Origin: JABAAW01 sp965216605
GTDB taxonomy: Bacteria > Pseudomonadota > Alphaproteobacteria > JABAAW01
Direction of reading: 5' to 3'
Assembly (NCBI GenBank): GCA_965216605.1
Contig: CBDCGG010000002.1
Span: 868,001 to 932,000 of the forward strand
Length of the DNA stretch: 64,000 nt
The notes beneath the pieces are model-generated. The model searched no databases and was not told the DNA's origin. It worked only from the letters and a program-made list of their open reading frames with translations. Numbering within the stretch: the first letter of the stretch is position 1; every line of letters starts with the position of its first letter. Made by a program: the position numbers and the translations under genes. Of the stretch, positions 48,315 through 57,349 are shown piece after piece.

Positions 48315-49835
48315 CTAAACACTCGTATCAATATCCTTATCTTTCTCCTTCTCTTTCTCTTTCTCCTTCTTACTTCGCTCCTCACGCATCCTCCCCCAAT
48401 ATGCTATCCGCTTCGCAATCTCTCGCTCAAACCCCCGCTCGCTAGGTACATAATAACACTCCCGCTCCATACCCTCAGGGAAATAATCCTGCCCCGAAAA
48501 TGCCCCCGCACTATCATGATCATACTCATATCCCTTACCATAACCCAAATCCTTCAGCAACCCCGTCACAGGATTAATAGCATGCATCGGAGGCATCTTA
48601 GAACCATGCCTCCGCGCCGATACCGCCGCAACCTTCTCACAACGATACAACGCATTCGATTTCGGACAACTAGCCAAATACACAACTAACCCATACAACG
48701 CAATCTCTCCCTCAGGAGAACCCAATCGCTCATAAACCTGCCACGCTAACAATGCCTGCTGAGCCGCCTGCGGATCAGCAAGTCCCACATCCTCATAAGC
48801 AACACGAACAAGACGACGCGCTATATACAACGGACGCTCCCCCGCAACAAGCATCCTCGCTAACCAATACACCGCCGCATCACAATCCGAACCCCGAATA
48901 GCCTTGTGCAACGCGCTGATTAAATTGTAATGCGCCTCCTCCTTCTTGTCATAAACAGGCAACCGCTTTTGCAAAAATTTAGACAATCCCTCCTCATCCA
49001 TCAATGCCTCCTTCTTACTCGCTTTGCTTTTCTCCTTGTTTTTATTTTGGCTACCCACAACCTGCGACAAAGCCTCGACCCCGTTTAACAAGGCACGCGC
49101 ATCTCCATCGGCACTTTCAAGAAGTCTCTGCCGTGCACCCTCGGTCAGAGGAAGCTTTGTGCCTAACGCCTCCTCGCTCGCGGCGAGCAATCGCTCTAAT
49201 GCTGCCTCGTCCAGAGGCTCTAGAACAAAAACACGACAGCGCGACACTAAGGCGGCACGCAGAGCAAAACTAGGATTCTCCGTTGTAGCACCGATGAGCG
49301 TAATCAACCCGCTCTCTACGACGGGCAGAAAAGCCTCCTGCTGTGCACGAGAAAAATGATGAATCTCATCGACAAAAAGAACAAATCCTCTGCCAATAGC
49401 TCCTCCAACACCCCCGTCAACCTCTCCTCCAGTATTTTTTTTCTGAAGAGAATTGTCCGAAGAATTATCCAAGAGAAAACTGCCTGAAGAATTACCTGAA
49501 GAATTAGTAGTGTTATTTTTGTCGCGTTCTTCTTCGGCGCGTTGAAAGACTCGTCGTAGTTCTCCGACCGAGCCGAACACGGCGGACAGCGTTTCGAAGG
49601 GAGCCTGTTGGTATTGTGCGAGCAATCTTGCGAGCGAAGTTTTTCCGCAACCCGGTGGTCCCCATAGAATCATGGAGGGCAGCGGTGCTTTTTCGTAGAG
49701 CAGTCGTCCTAGCGGAGCGTCATCGGCGAGCAACGCTTCTTGTCCTAGTAGGTGTTGGAACCCTTGCGGTCTTAGTCGTTCGGCAAGAGGTGCATGGTGG
49801 GGTGCACGATGGGGTGCTTGAGGGGTTGCGAGCAT
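48315..49835 (-). CDS. rarA: Replication-associated recombination protein A (MgsA/RarA AAA+ ATPase)
   Basis: 506-residue clamp-loader-like ATPase acting at stalled forks. Walker A GPPGCGKTSLARLL, Walker B FVLFVDEIHHFSRAQQ and sensor 1 LIGATTENPSFAL are intact, and the C-terminal tetramer domain has RGSDCDAAVYWLARML and YEYDHDSAGAFSGQDYFPEG. Two oddities: a low-complexity insertion rich in Asn, Ser and Gly (about residues 110-155) between Walker A and B, and a charged tail of repeated EK/DK pairs. It ends the rpmB-amgK-qor-rarA run, 22 bp after qor. Confidence 0.93.
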   Translation of the reverse strand: MLATPQAPHRAPHHAPLAERLRPQGFQHLLGQEALLADDAPLGRLLYEKAPLPSMILWGPPGCGKTSLARLLAQYQQAPFETLSAVFGSVGELRRVFQRAEEERDKNNTTNSSGNSSGSFLLDNSSDNSLQKKNTGGEVDGGVGGAIGRGFVLFVDEIHHFSRAQQEAFLPVVESGLITLIGATTENPSFALRAALVSRCRVFVLEPLDEAALERLLAASEEALGTKLPLTEGARQRLLESADGDARALLNGVEALSQVVGSQNKNKEKSKASKKEALMDEEGLSKFLQKRLPVYDKKEEAHYNLISALHKAIRGSDCDAAVYWLARMLVAGERPLYIARRLVRVAYEDVGLADPQAAQQALLAWQVYERLGSPEGEIALYGLVVYLASCPKSNALYRCEKVAAVSARRHGSKMPPMHAINPVTGLLKDLGYGKGYEYDHDSAGAFSGQDYFPEGMERECYYVPSERGFEREIAKRIAYWGRMREERSKKEKEKEKEKDKDIDTSV

Positions 49836-49857
49836 GGACTAGGACATGAGGAGCATT

Positions 49858-50850
49858 TTACGGCAGCAGAACGAGCGCGCCGTTGACTTCTCGCGCTTCC
49901 AGACGACGATGGGCTTCTTGTACGGAGGTTAGGGGGAGGGTATCGGCGACCTCGACCTTCAAGCCCTGTTCGAGCATGGCGAAGAGTCGTTGTGCCGAGA
50001 GCTCCAAGTCTTCGCGCGAGGCGACATAGGCGAGCAGGCTGGGGCGCGTGATAAACAGCGAGCCTTTTTGCGAGAGCAACGCGAGGTCGAACTTGGCAAC
50101 CGCTCCTGAGGCGTTGCCGAAGGAGACCATCGTACCGCGCGCCTTGAGCGAATCGAGCGACGCTTCAAAGGTTGCCGCCCCCACAGAATCGTAGACGACA
50201 GAAACTCCCTCGCCGTCAGTGATAGAGCTCACGCGCTCGGCGATATCCTCGCGGCGGTAGAGGATAACTTCGTCGCAGCCGTTGTGTTTGGCGAGCTCTG
50301 CCTTAGCCTCGCTACCAACGCAGCCGATGACGAAGGCTCCCAACCGCTTCAGCCATTGGGTAGCGAGCAATCCCACGCCGCCCGCGGCTGCCATCAGCAG
50401 GACGCGCTCAAAGCGTTGCACGGGATAGGTGCGGCAGACGAGGTATTCTACCGTCATGCCGCGTAGCAGGCAGGCGGCGGCGGTCGTGAAGTCTAGGCTG
50501 TCGGGAAGTTCTACCAGTCGGGCTGCCTTGACGACGCGCGCCGAGGCGTAAGCCCCCACTCCGGCGGCGTTGTAGCCGACGCGCGCTCCTACCTTGAGCG
50601 TTGAAACATCGCTGCCGACTTTGCTGACGACACCGGCTGCCTCCAAGCCTAGCCCGCTCGGCAGGGGCAGGGGATACAGACCTTCGCGGTGGTAGATATC
50701 GATATAGTTCAACCCCACCGCTTTCTGTTCGACCAAAACCTCGTCGGCGGCAAGCGGCGGCAGGGTGTGTTCTTCAAGACGCATGACGGAGGCGTCGCCT
50801 GTTTTGTCGATGACGACGCGCGTGGCTGAGGTGGATGCGGATACGGACAT
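49858..50850 (-). CDS. qor: NAD(P)H:quinone oxidoreductase (zinc-independent MDR family)
   Basis: 330 residues. It reduces quinones with NADPH. The Qor features are EQKAVGLNYIDIYHREGLYP near the N-terminus, LLMAAAGGVGLLATQWLK as the nucleotide-binding loop and VSFGNASG in the cofactor domain. There are no zinc-binding cysteines. It lies between amgK and rarA, with gaps of 47 and 22 bp. Confidence 0.9.
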   Translation of the reverse strand: MSVSASTSATRVVIDKTGDASVMRLEEHTLPPLAADEVLVEQKAVGLNYIDIYHREGLYPLPLPSGLGLEAAGVVSKVGSDVSTLKVGARVGYNAAGVGAYASARVVKAARLVELPDSLDFTTAAACLLRGMTVEYLVCRTYPVQRFERVLLMAAAGGVGLLATQWLKRLGAFVIGCVGSEAKAELAKHNGCDEVILYRREDIAERVSSITDGEGVSVVYDSVGAATFEASLDSLKARGTMVSFGNASGAVAKFDLALLSQKGSLFITRPSLLAYVASREDLELSAQRLFAMLEQGLKVEVADTLPLTSVQEAHRRLEAREVNGALVLLP

Positions 50851-50897
50851 AGTCGCCTACTTGTTACTTTGGGGGATTGCTTTGGGGTTGTCTTCGC

Positions 50898-52082
50898 TTA
50901 GAGGGGGTTGTCGCTACGATAGCCGAAAATGCCTTCCTTGAGAGCTTTTTGCAGATGCTCTCGATGCGCGGGCAGGTAGCGTGAAAACCATGTAGCGAGC
51001 GGTTGCAAGACGGGCTCTTGGCTTGCCGCGTCCTCGGCGAGGCTGCGCTCTAGCAGCGCATAGACGCGCGGGATGTGGCACGAGAGGTTTGTTTTGCCAT
51101 CGCGTAGCGCGAGGCGTGCGAAGGTGCCTAGCACGCGCGCGTGGCGTTGTGCGCTCCAAGCACGGCAGTGTTTCAGAAAATCTTGTTCCGAAAAGCTATT
51201 GGGAGGGAGGATGCTTTGCGCGCCTTTCAAGTATAGACGGAGCAGGTGTTGTTGTAGGTCGGGCGCAAGGTCGCGCCGCGCGTCTTCCAGCAGCGAGACG
51301 AGGTCGTAGGCGGGCGAGCCGAGAACGGCATCTTGGAAGTCTAATAAGCCGCAGCGTTGCAAGCTACAATGTTGCAAATTGTGGCGTTGCAGGCTTGAGC
51401 GGTCGTGATGTGGCGGAACGACGCGCATCAGGTTATCGACATGGCAATCGCGCAACACCAGCACTTCGGGCAGGGGGGGGAGAGCGGTCAGCAGTTCCAA
51501 CCAGCAGGCTCGCCAGCTTGCGCTCGTTTCTTTTGTTTGCGCCTCGTCAAGAGCGGGAGACAGAGGCGGAGATAGGGCGGGCGCGTAGAAGTTGGCGAAC
51601 ACGGCACTTTCACAGCACCACTCTGCTACCGAGAGGGCGACGAGAGATTGCGATTGTGCTTGTGCTTGTTCGCGTGTGCGCAGCAGGTGGAGCAGGACGG
51701 CGATGGCATCTTCGTAGAGCGGTCGGGGGTCTGCGCCGTGGTTGAGCAGGTGTGTGAAGCAATTGTCGCCGAAGTCTTCGATTTCTAGGAAGCCTTGTTC
51801 TAGGTCGGCGTGGAGGATATGTGGGGTGCGCAATCCTAGGCTTTGTAGAAATTCTCCGATGGCTTGGAATTGGTGGGGTTTTTCTGTATCGGGCGGAGCG
51901 TCCATGAGCAGCGTTGGCGACAAGTCTGGCGACGAGGTTGGCGACGCGCTACTTTTTTTGCGGAGCAGGCGTGTGTAATGACGGCTGGAGGCATCGGCTT
52001 CTAGGGGAACGAGCGTCGATTCCCTGTGTCCGTGTTGGGCTAGAAAGTTCAGGCGTGCTTGCTCACGCGGGCAAGCGGACAT
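50898..52082 (-). CDS. amgK: Sugar kinase of the aminoglycoside phosphotransferase fold (AmgK-like)
   Basis: 394 residues. In AmgK the reaction is anomeric phosphorylation of N-acetylmuramate/N-acetylglucosamine in peptidoglycan recycling. The catalytic loop reads VLRDCHVDNLM, where most family members have HRDxHxxNLM, and the metal site is CGLLDFQDAVLGSPAYDL followed by SLLEDARRD, typical of AmgK. The usual partner murU is not adjacent. There are Q/H-rich and S-rich inserts from short tandem repeats (SLQRHNLQHCSLQR). Confidence 0.82.
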   Translation of the reverse strand: MSACPREQARLNFLAQHGHRESTLVPLEADASSRHYTRLLRKKSSASPTSSPDLSPTLLMDAPPDTEKPHQFQAIGEFLQSLGLRTPHILHADLEQGFLEIEDFGDNCFTHLLNHGADPRPLYEDAIAVLLHLLRTREQAQAQSQSLVALSVAEWCCESAVFANFYAPALSPPLSPALDEAQTKETSASWRACWLELLTALPPLPEVLVLRDCHVDNLMRVVPPHHDRSSLQRHNLQHCSLQRCGLLDFQDAVLGSPAYDLVSLLEDARRDLAPDLQQHLLRLYLKGAQSILPPNSFSEQDFLKHCRAWSAQRHARVLGTFARLALRDGKTNLSCHIPRVYALLERSLAEDAASQEPVLQPLATWFSRYLPAHREHLQKALKEGIFGYRSDNPL

Positions 52083-52109
52083 AGTAGAGAAGAAAAGTAG
52101 GCAAACGAA

Positions 52110-52388
52110 TTATGCTTTTCTTTTGCCCCGCGCGAAACGCACGATGAGCCAGATGGGGAGGAGGGTTGCGAAGAGCGCGAGGAGTATGACGAAGCCGAAG
52201 AGGATGGCGGTTGCGAGGAGGGCTGTGATGAGGAACAGCATCAGGTAGCCTACGAGGGGATTTCTTTTCCCGCCTGTGCGTTGCTGTTGTGTGAAGAGGA
52301 TTTTTGCGGATTGGCGTGGATTACGCGGGGAGTGCGGATTGTAGGGTTTGGCTTGCAGGTGTTCGACGGGTTTTTTATCGGGAGACAT
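52110..52388 (-). CDS. Small membrane protein, unknown
   Basis: 92 residues: a hydrophilic basic half followed by a long hydrophobic stretch (GYLMLFLITALLATAILFGF then VILLALFATLLPIWLIV), enough for two helices, and a basic tail. It is not recognised. It lies 10 bp after rpmB and 27 bp before amgK, so it belongs to that transcript. Confidence 0.6.
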   Translation of the reverse strand: MSPDKKPVEHLQAKPYNPHSPRNPRQSAKILFTQQQRTGGKRNPLVGYLMLFLITALLATAILFGFVILLALFATLLPIWLIVRFARGKRKA

Positions 52389-52398
52389 GGAATTGCTG

Positions 52399-52743
52399 TC
52401 AGGGTTGTGGGGTGGCGAGGGGGGTTGTGTTGTCTTTGTTGTCGTTGTCGTTTGGGTTGTTTTTGGCGATAGATTTGAGGATGGTTCGTTTGAGTTTTTT
52501 AGCTTTATCGGCGAGCTTAGCGTTGCGGAAGCCGAGCAGGAATTCGTCTAGCCCTCCTTTTTTATCGATGGTGCGCAGGGTTGAGGTAGCGATACGGAGG
52601 CGGATATTTCGTTTCAGGGTATTGCTGTAGAGGCGTACGGATTGGAGATTGGGTTCGAAGCTACGGCGTGTTTTATTGTGCGCGTGGGAGACATTGTTGC
52701 CTCGCATGACGCGTTTGCCGGTGAGGGAGCAGGCTTTGGACAT
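52399..52743 (-). CDS. rpmB: 50S ribosomal protein L28
   Basis: 114 residues. The start MSKACSLTGKRVMRGNNVSH is the canonical L28 N-terminus, followed by RRSFEPNLQSVRLYS. The C-terminus extends about 25 residues beyond the domain and is rich in Asp and Asn (NDNDNKDN). The frame is open to 52818, but the family start is at 52743. First gene of its run. Confidence 0.95.
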   Translation of the reverse strand: MSKACSLTGKRVMRGNNVSHAHNKTRRSFEPNLQSVRLYSNTLKRNIRLRIATSTLRTIDKKGGLDEFLLGFRNAKLADKAKKLKRTILKSIAKNNPNDNDNKDNTTPLATPQP

Positions 52744-52833
52744 GGGAATGATTGTAGCGCGCGTTTGTTTTAAGTCAAGCTCTGTATTGTCGTTGCTGTC
52801 TATTTTTCTTGATGGCAAAACGCACTATTTTGC

Positions 52834-52871
52834 TTGACGGAAAAACGCAAGACGAGCGAGCGTAGCTTCTT
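52834..52871. repeat. MITE-like intergenic repeat, copy D (short)
   Basis: ttgacggaaaaacgcaagac (52834-52853) continues into gagcgagcgtagctt. It matches the left part of copy B and, in reverse, the right part of copy A. It lies between tadA's end and the rpmB promoter region. Confidence 0.6.
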
Positions 52872-52878
52872 ATCTTCC

Positions 52879-53373
52879 TCACCCCCTCCGCGCCCGAAAG
52901 AACTCCTGCAACATCTCCTCCGCCCGCCTCCCATCTATCCCCCCATAAACCTCCATCCCCCCCCCAAACAAAGCCACCCCCCGCTCCCCACCACCACACT
53001 TAGAATCATAAGCAGCAAAAAACAGTCGCCGAAACCGCGCAAGAACAATCGCCGCCGCACACATAGCACAAGGCTCCAAAGTCACATAAAGACTGCACCC
53101 CTCCAACCAACGCGCCCGCGGCGCATCTTCCCTCCGTTGCTGCTCGCGTAATCCCTCCCGAATGGCAAGCATCTCCGCATGCGCCGTAGGATCCCGATCG
53201 CGCTCAATGCGATTCTGACATAACGCAATCTGCCTCCCCCCCGCATCCACAACTAAAGCAGCAACAGGTACCTCCCCATTACGCCCCGCCTTGTAAGCAG
53301 CCTCAAGAGCAATCTCCATGAATTTTTTTTGGAATTTTTTTTGGAATTTCTTTTGAGAATTTTGATCGCTCAT
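52879..53373 (-). CDS. tadA: tRNA-specific adenosine deaminase
   Basis: 164 residues. Makes inosine at the wobble position of tRNA-Arg. Zinc and catalytic residues are in PTAHAEMLAIREG (HAE) and VTLEPCAMCAAAIVLAR (PCxxC). The start at 53373 overlaps the rhomboid stop (ATGA). The open frame continues far upstream to 53844, but that part is the antisense-like shadow of the rhomboid gene. The N-terminus has a KKFQKKFQKKF repeat encoded by 12-bp units. Confidence 0.93.
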   Translation of the reverse strand: MSDQNSQKKFQKKFQKKFMEIALEAAYKAGRNGEVPVAALVVDAGGRQIALCQNRIERDRDPTAHAEMLAIREGLREQQRREDAPRARWLEGCSLYVTLEPCAMCAAAIVLARFRRLFFAAYDSKCGGGERGVALFGGGMEVYGGIDGRRAEEMLQEFFRARRG

Positions 53374-54020
53374 CGCCCCCGCTCGAAAAAAATAAGGCAC
53401 GCCGCAAAAGCAAAGCCCGCTAAGAAACCCCCTGCATGTCCAACCCACGCGATTTTCTCGTCCATAACAAACGGCGCGAGCAAGCCAACTAAAGCGTTGA
53501 ACCCAAGCCACAACACGACAAATCGTAAAGCATTCCGCCTTGTAGCAAAAGGACCTGGCAACCTCGCTCTGCCCCGAATAATAGGATAAGCACAAAGTGC
53601 ACCCATCAATCCCGAAACACCCCCCGACGCACCAATGCGCAACGCCTCGCTTTGCATGTCGATAGAAAATTCTGCCAACGCTCCCCCCGCAGCCGCCGCA
53701 AGAAAGAGCACAAGAAAAAGCACGCCCCCCACTCGCCTTGCAACAGGAATGCCGAAGGCAAGCAGAAAGCCCAAGTTGACGAACAAATGCGTCGCGTTTG
53801 CATGCAACAACACATGCAAAAAGAGCGTCGAAAAACCCTGCCAATGGTAAAGCCTATTGGGAACGAAGGCGCAGAGGTGCAAGAGAATCTGCCGCACCAA
53901 AGGATCGCCGAAAGAAACCATGCCATGGCAGACAAGGATGAGCGAGCATAAACCCCATACGACAAGCACAGAAGGGTCAGGCTCGCTGGTGCGATACGAA
54001 GGACGGCGCGTCTGTGTCAT
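53370..54020 (-). CDS. Rhomboid-family intramembrane serine protease
   Basis: 216 residues, six or seven membrane segments. The catalytic serine lies in GASGGVSGLMGALCAYP, the histidine in WVGHAGGFLAGF, and the N-terminal loop holds LFLHVLLHANATHLFVN, so the catalytic dyad looks complete. Substrate unknown. It overlaps ftsY and tadA by 4 bp on either side. Confidence 0.87.
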   Translation of the reverse strand: MTQTRRPSYRTSEPDPSVLVVWGLCSLILVCHGMVSFGDPLVRQILLHLCAFVPNRLYHWQGFSTLFLHVLLHANATHLFVNLGFLLAFGIPVARRVGGVLFLVLFLAAAAGGALAEFSIDMQSEALRIGASGGVSGLMGALCAYPIIRGRARLPGPFATRRNALRFVVLWLGFNALVGLLAPFVMDEKIAWVGHAGGFLAGFAFAACLIFFERGR

Positions 54021-54994
54021 GCGGAGGCGGGAGCGGCAATTAAGTTGACCAATCCTTCGGCGAAGTCTTGAGCGCGGAAAGGCTCTAAATCTTGAAGGTT
54101 CTCTCCTGCGCTGAGGTATTGCACGGGGATGGGTTTTTTATTGCGTGTCATTTTCTCGCCTACTATTTTTTCTCCTGCTAAGGCGACGAGCGCACCTGCG
54201 CACGCGCTACTGTCGAGTTTCGTTAGCAACAGCTTGCTTACAGGCACGACAGAGGCAAACTGCCTCACTTGCAAGCGCAAAGTCTGCCCCAGCGTCGCGT
54301 CTAGGACAAGCCAAAATTCGATGCGGAGAGGTTTGCTCTTGTGCTTACTTTTGGGAGCTATCGCTGCTTGCTTGAGGAGGGCGCGCTCGATTTTGGCCAG
54401 CTGCTGCATGAGGTTCGTATCCGAGTGCTGCCTGCCCGCCGTATCGACAATAAGAATGTCGAACGCCTCCTCGCGTGCCTGAGCGAGCGCGTTGAAGGCG
54501 AGGGCGGCGGGGTCAGAGTGACGCTCGGCGGTGACAATCGCGGTGTCTGCGCGCTCAGCCCACTCTCGCAATTGCTCGGTCGCGGCGGCGCGGAAGGTGT
54601 CGCCCGCAGCCAGCAGAACTTTCGCACCCTGCTCCCGATAGCGCGCGGCGAGTTTTCCCGCCGTCGAGGTTTTGCCGCAGCCGTTCAACCCCAGCAACAC
54701 AACGACAAGCAATCCCTGCTTGTCGAAGAGAGAACTTTCCTCTACCTCGCAGGCGCGTAGTTTTTTGGCTACGAGTTCTCGCAACGCCGTCTGCACCTCC
54801 TCTAAACTTTCAGGGTTGCGAAAGCCCTGACCCGCTAAGTCTGTGGCGAGTTCGACGGCACTCTCGTATCCCAAGTCGGCTTCTAGCAACGCCTCTTCGA
54901 TGCTCGCACGCGCGGCGGGCGAAAGTCGCGTTCCGCCAACATGGCGCACAAAGGCGGTTTGCAGACGCTGCGCGCTCTTGCCCAAGCCCAGCAT
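54017..54994 (-). CDS. ftsY: Signal recognition particle receptor FtsY
   Basis: 325-residue GTPase that docks SRP-ribosome complexes at the membrane. It has the helical N domain, G1 LGLNGCGKTSTAGKLA, G3 VDTAGRQHSDTNLM and G4 LTKLDSSACAG. It lacks a long acidic N-terminal A domain, so it is the short NG form. It lies 9 bp after mtaB. Confidence 0.95.
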   Translation of the reverse strand: MLGLGKSAQRLQTAFVRHVGGTRLSPAARASIEEALLEADLGYESAVELATDLAGQGFRNPESLEEVQTALRELVAKKLRACEVEESSLFDKQGLLVVVLLGLNGCGKTSTAGKLAARYREQGAKVLLAAGDTFRAAATEQLREWAERADTAIVTAERHSDPAALAFNALAQAREEAFDILIVDTAGRQHSDTNLMQQLAKIERALLKQAAIAPKSKHKSKPLRIEFWLVLDATLGQTLRLQVRQFASVVPVSKLLLTKLDSSACAGALVALAGEKIVGEKMTRNKKPIPVQYLSAGENLQDLEPFRAQDFAEGLVNLIAAPASA

Positions 54995-55003
54995 GGAATC
55001 TTC

Positions 55004-56380
55004 TTACACCCAGCGCGCCGTAAGCGAGCGCGTGCAGAGTTGCTCGGTCGCGCTCAAAATACGCGCGCTGATAACGCTCCCCTTAACAATGCTTTGCTTG
55101 GCAATGTCTTGCTTGGCAAAGTTGGAAGTTTTCAAGGGAGTGTTATGGGAAGGCAGGAGGCGCGTGCGTATGTTGTGGCGCGAGCGTCCGATGACCTCCT
55201 CGCTTCCGTCTTTGTTCTCTAGCCCCTCGACGAGAAATTTATCGATGGTGGCGTAGAGTCCTCGCAAGAAGGCTTTGTGCGCTTCTTCGCCTTTCAAGCG
55301 CAGTTTATTTGCACGCGCACGCACGACACTACGCTCCACCTGCGGCATGCGTGCTGCGGGTGTGTCTTGGCGCGGGGAGAACGGAAAGATGTGCAACAGG
55401 TTCAAGCCTGCATCGTCTATGAGCGCGAGCGTGTTTTGAAACATGGCTTCGGTTTCGGTAGGAAAGCCCGCGATGAGGTCTGCTCCCAGTGCGATGTCGG
55501 GGCGGCGTTCGCGCAAGTTGCGACAGAGTGTTATGGCTTGCTCGCGCGAATGTCGTCGTCGCATGCGTTTTAAAATCATATTGTCGCCCGCTTGCAACGA
55601 GAGGTGCAAGTAAGGTTGGAGGCGTTCTTCCTCGCCGAAGAGCCTAAGCAACAGGGGGTCTAGCGCAGCTCCGTCGATAGAAGAGAGGCGCAAGCGTTCC
55701 AATCGCGGGTTTGTTTGCAACACGGCTTCGACCAATGTCCCCAAAGGAGGGCGTTGCGGCAAGTCCTCTCCCCACGAGGCGAGGTCGATGCCGCTCAACA
55801 CAACCTCCTTCACACCGCGCGCAACCGCATGGGCTACGCTTTCGCAAGCAGGCTCGACAGCCAGCGAGCGAGCGCTACCGCGTGCAAGCGGAATCATGCA
55901 AAAAGTGCAACGATGGTTACAACCCTGCTGGACGGGTAGCACAAACCTCGTGCGCGGGAGGAGCTGCGATTCGTTTTGTGACTCGTTTGGCGTATCGGGT
56001 GGTAGCAGCGGCGTTTGTCGTTCGCGCTCAGCACGCGGCAGCATCGCTGGGACGCGAGTGTCGTCATCGGCGTAGCTGCTTCGATGCAGCTTGCTATCGT
56101 TGCCTAGAACCTTTGTGACCCCTGTCATCTTACGATAGCTCTCGGCGTTCAGATGCGCCGCGCAACCCGCGACGACGATGCGCGCGTGCGGACGCTCGCG
56201 GTGAAGACGGCGAATCTTTTGTCGAACCTGACGCTCTGCCTCGTGCGTGACGGCGCAGGAGTTGACGACAAGCGTCTCGTGCGCAACAGACGATAGGCTG
56301 GGCAAGAGTGCTGCTATTTGCTCCCCTTCCGCTATGTTAAGACGGCAGCCGAACGAGAAAACTCTATGTTCCATTTTCAA
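55004..56380 (-). CDS. mtaB: tRNA t6A37 methylthiotransferase MtaB
   Basis: 458 residues. Radical-SAM enzyme adding a methylthio group to t6A at position 37. Radical SAM cysteines are in QQGCNHRCTFCMIP; the N-terminal cluster cysteines are in FGCRLN, VNSCAVT and AGCAAH. SSIDGAALDPLLL and HLSLQAGDN fit the core. Its C-terminal TRAM-like part contains short repeats (IAKQSIVK). Confidence 0.94.
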   Translation of the reverse strand: MKMEHRVFSFGCRLNIAEGEQIAALLPSLSSVAHETLVVNSCAVTHEAERQVRQKIRRLHRERPHARIVVAGCAAHLNAESYRKMTGVTKVLGNDSKLHRSSYADDDTRVPAMLPRAERERQTPLLPPDTPNESQNESQLLPRTRFVLPVQQGCNHRCTFCMIPLARGSARSLAVEPACESVAHAVARGVKEVVLSGIDLASWGEDLPQRPPLGTLVEAVLQTNPRLERLRLSSIDGAALDPLLLRLFGEEERLQPYLHLSLQAGDNMILKRMRRRHSREQAITLCRNLRERRPDIALGADLIAGFPTETEAMFQNTLALIDDAGLNLLHIFPFSPRQDTPAARMPQVERSVVRARANKLRLKGEEAHKAFLRGLYATIDKFLVEGLENKDGSEEVIGRSRHNIRTRLLPSHNTPLKTSNFAKQDIAKQSIVKGSVISARILSATEQLCTRSLTARWV

Positions 56381-56410
56381 TCGCCAGCTTTAATTCCGAG
56401 TCTCACCTTC

Positions 56411-57349
56411 TCAGCTGAGAAGATGCGTTGTGCCGAAGAAGGCGTAGTCGGCAGGGCCTGTCATCGTGACTTGTGCGCTGTCGTTCTGCCAAGCGAGCAG
56501 CAGGTCTCCTCCTTCCATACGCACGCGGGCTTCGCGTTGCAACAATCCTTGGCGTATGCCTGCGACCAACGTTGCGCAAGCAGCGCTGCCGCAGGCGTGC
56601 GTGTTGCCTGCTCCGCGCTCCCAGACGAAGAGGGTTATATCTTTTGCTTTCACTTCTTTTGCGGTTTTCTCGATGCGTGCGAAGGAGATATTTGCTCCCT
56701 CGCGGAACAGGGGATGTTTCTCTAGGCTTGCGCCGTGTTGCAGCAGGTCTTGTTTTATGCGTGCGTCGGACTTTTGGCAGAAGAAGACGGCGTGCGGATT
56801 GCCGATGCTCACGCCGAACGCTTTGCCATAATCTTTATTTTTGAACGCGAGTGGCAGGGCTTCGGTGCGGCAAGCTTTTGTCAAACCGAGCGCGGTTGCG
56901 GAAAACTTCGGCACGCCCATGGCGACTGCAACTATGCGCTCTGATAGTCGCTCGACTTGTAGGCGTTGTCCTGCGACGCGGAGCGAGAGTTTTTGCGAGG
57001 ATTTTTCATTTTCTTTTTTATTTCTTTGGAAGTTTTTATCAAAGTCGAAGACATAGCGAGCGACGCATCGTGTTCCGTTGCCGCAGGCTTGTGCTTGCGA
57101 GGCGTCGGGGTTGAAGATTGTCATGTCGAGGGCGTCTTTTTTGTGCGTGGGTTTTGTCAGCACGAGCAGCTGGTCGCAGCCGATGCCGTGTCGTCGGTCG
57201 GCGATGCGTCGGATGGCGAGGCTGTCTGGCATAGTTGCGGGCATAGTTGCGGGCATGGTGTTTCGTGCGTCGAGTATGACGAAGTCGTTGCCGAGCGCGT
57301 GCATCTTGCAAAACGGTGTTTGCGAGCTGTGGTGATGGGCTGTTCTCAT
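56411..57349 (-). CDS. dapF: Diaminopimelate epimerase
   Basis: 312 residues. Interconverts LL- and meso-diaminopimelate for lysine and peptidoglycan. The two active-site cysteines are in QACGNGTRCVARY and NTHACGSAACATLV. The N-terminal FCKMHALGNDFVILD is canonical. A 12-bp triple repeat encodes MPATMPATMPD near residue 30. The start overlaps the J-domain gene by 4 bp. Confidence 0.95.
   Translation of the reverse strand: MRTAHHHSSQTPFCKMHALGNDFVILDARNTMPATMPATMPDSLAIRRIADRRHGIGCDQLLVLTKPTHKKDALDMTIFNPDASQAQACGNGTRCVARYVFDFDKNFQRNKKENEKSSQKLSLRVAGQRLQVERLSERIVAVAMGVPKFSATALGLTKACRTEALPLAFKNKDYGKAFGVSIGNPHAVFFCQKSDARIKQDLLQHGASLEKHPLFREGANISFARIEKTAKEVKAKDITLFVWERGAGNTHACGSAACATLVAGIRQGLLQREARVRMEGGDLLLAWQNDSAQVTMTGPADYAFFGTTHLLS

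Noticed and set aside
51340..51400. Repeats of gttgc type inside amgK as a regulatory array
   Set aside because: They are in frame and give a Gln/His-rich loop, like the other slippage repeats in the window.
53374..53844. 156-codon N-terminal extension of tadA, rich in Cys and Ser
   Set aside because: It overlaps the rhomboid gene in another frame, has no TadA relatives in composition, and the ATG at 53373 fits the family and the ATGA overlap.
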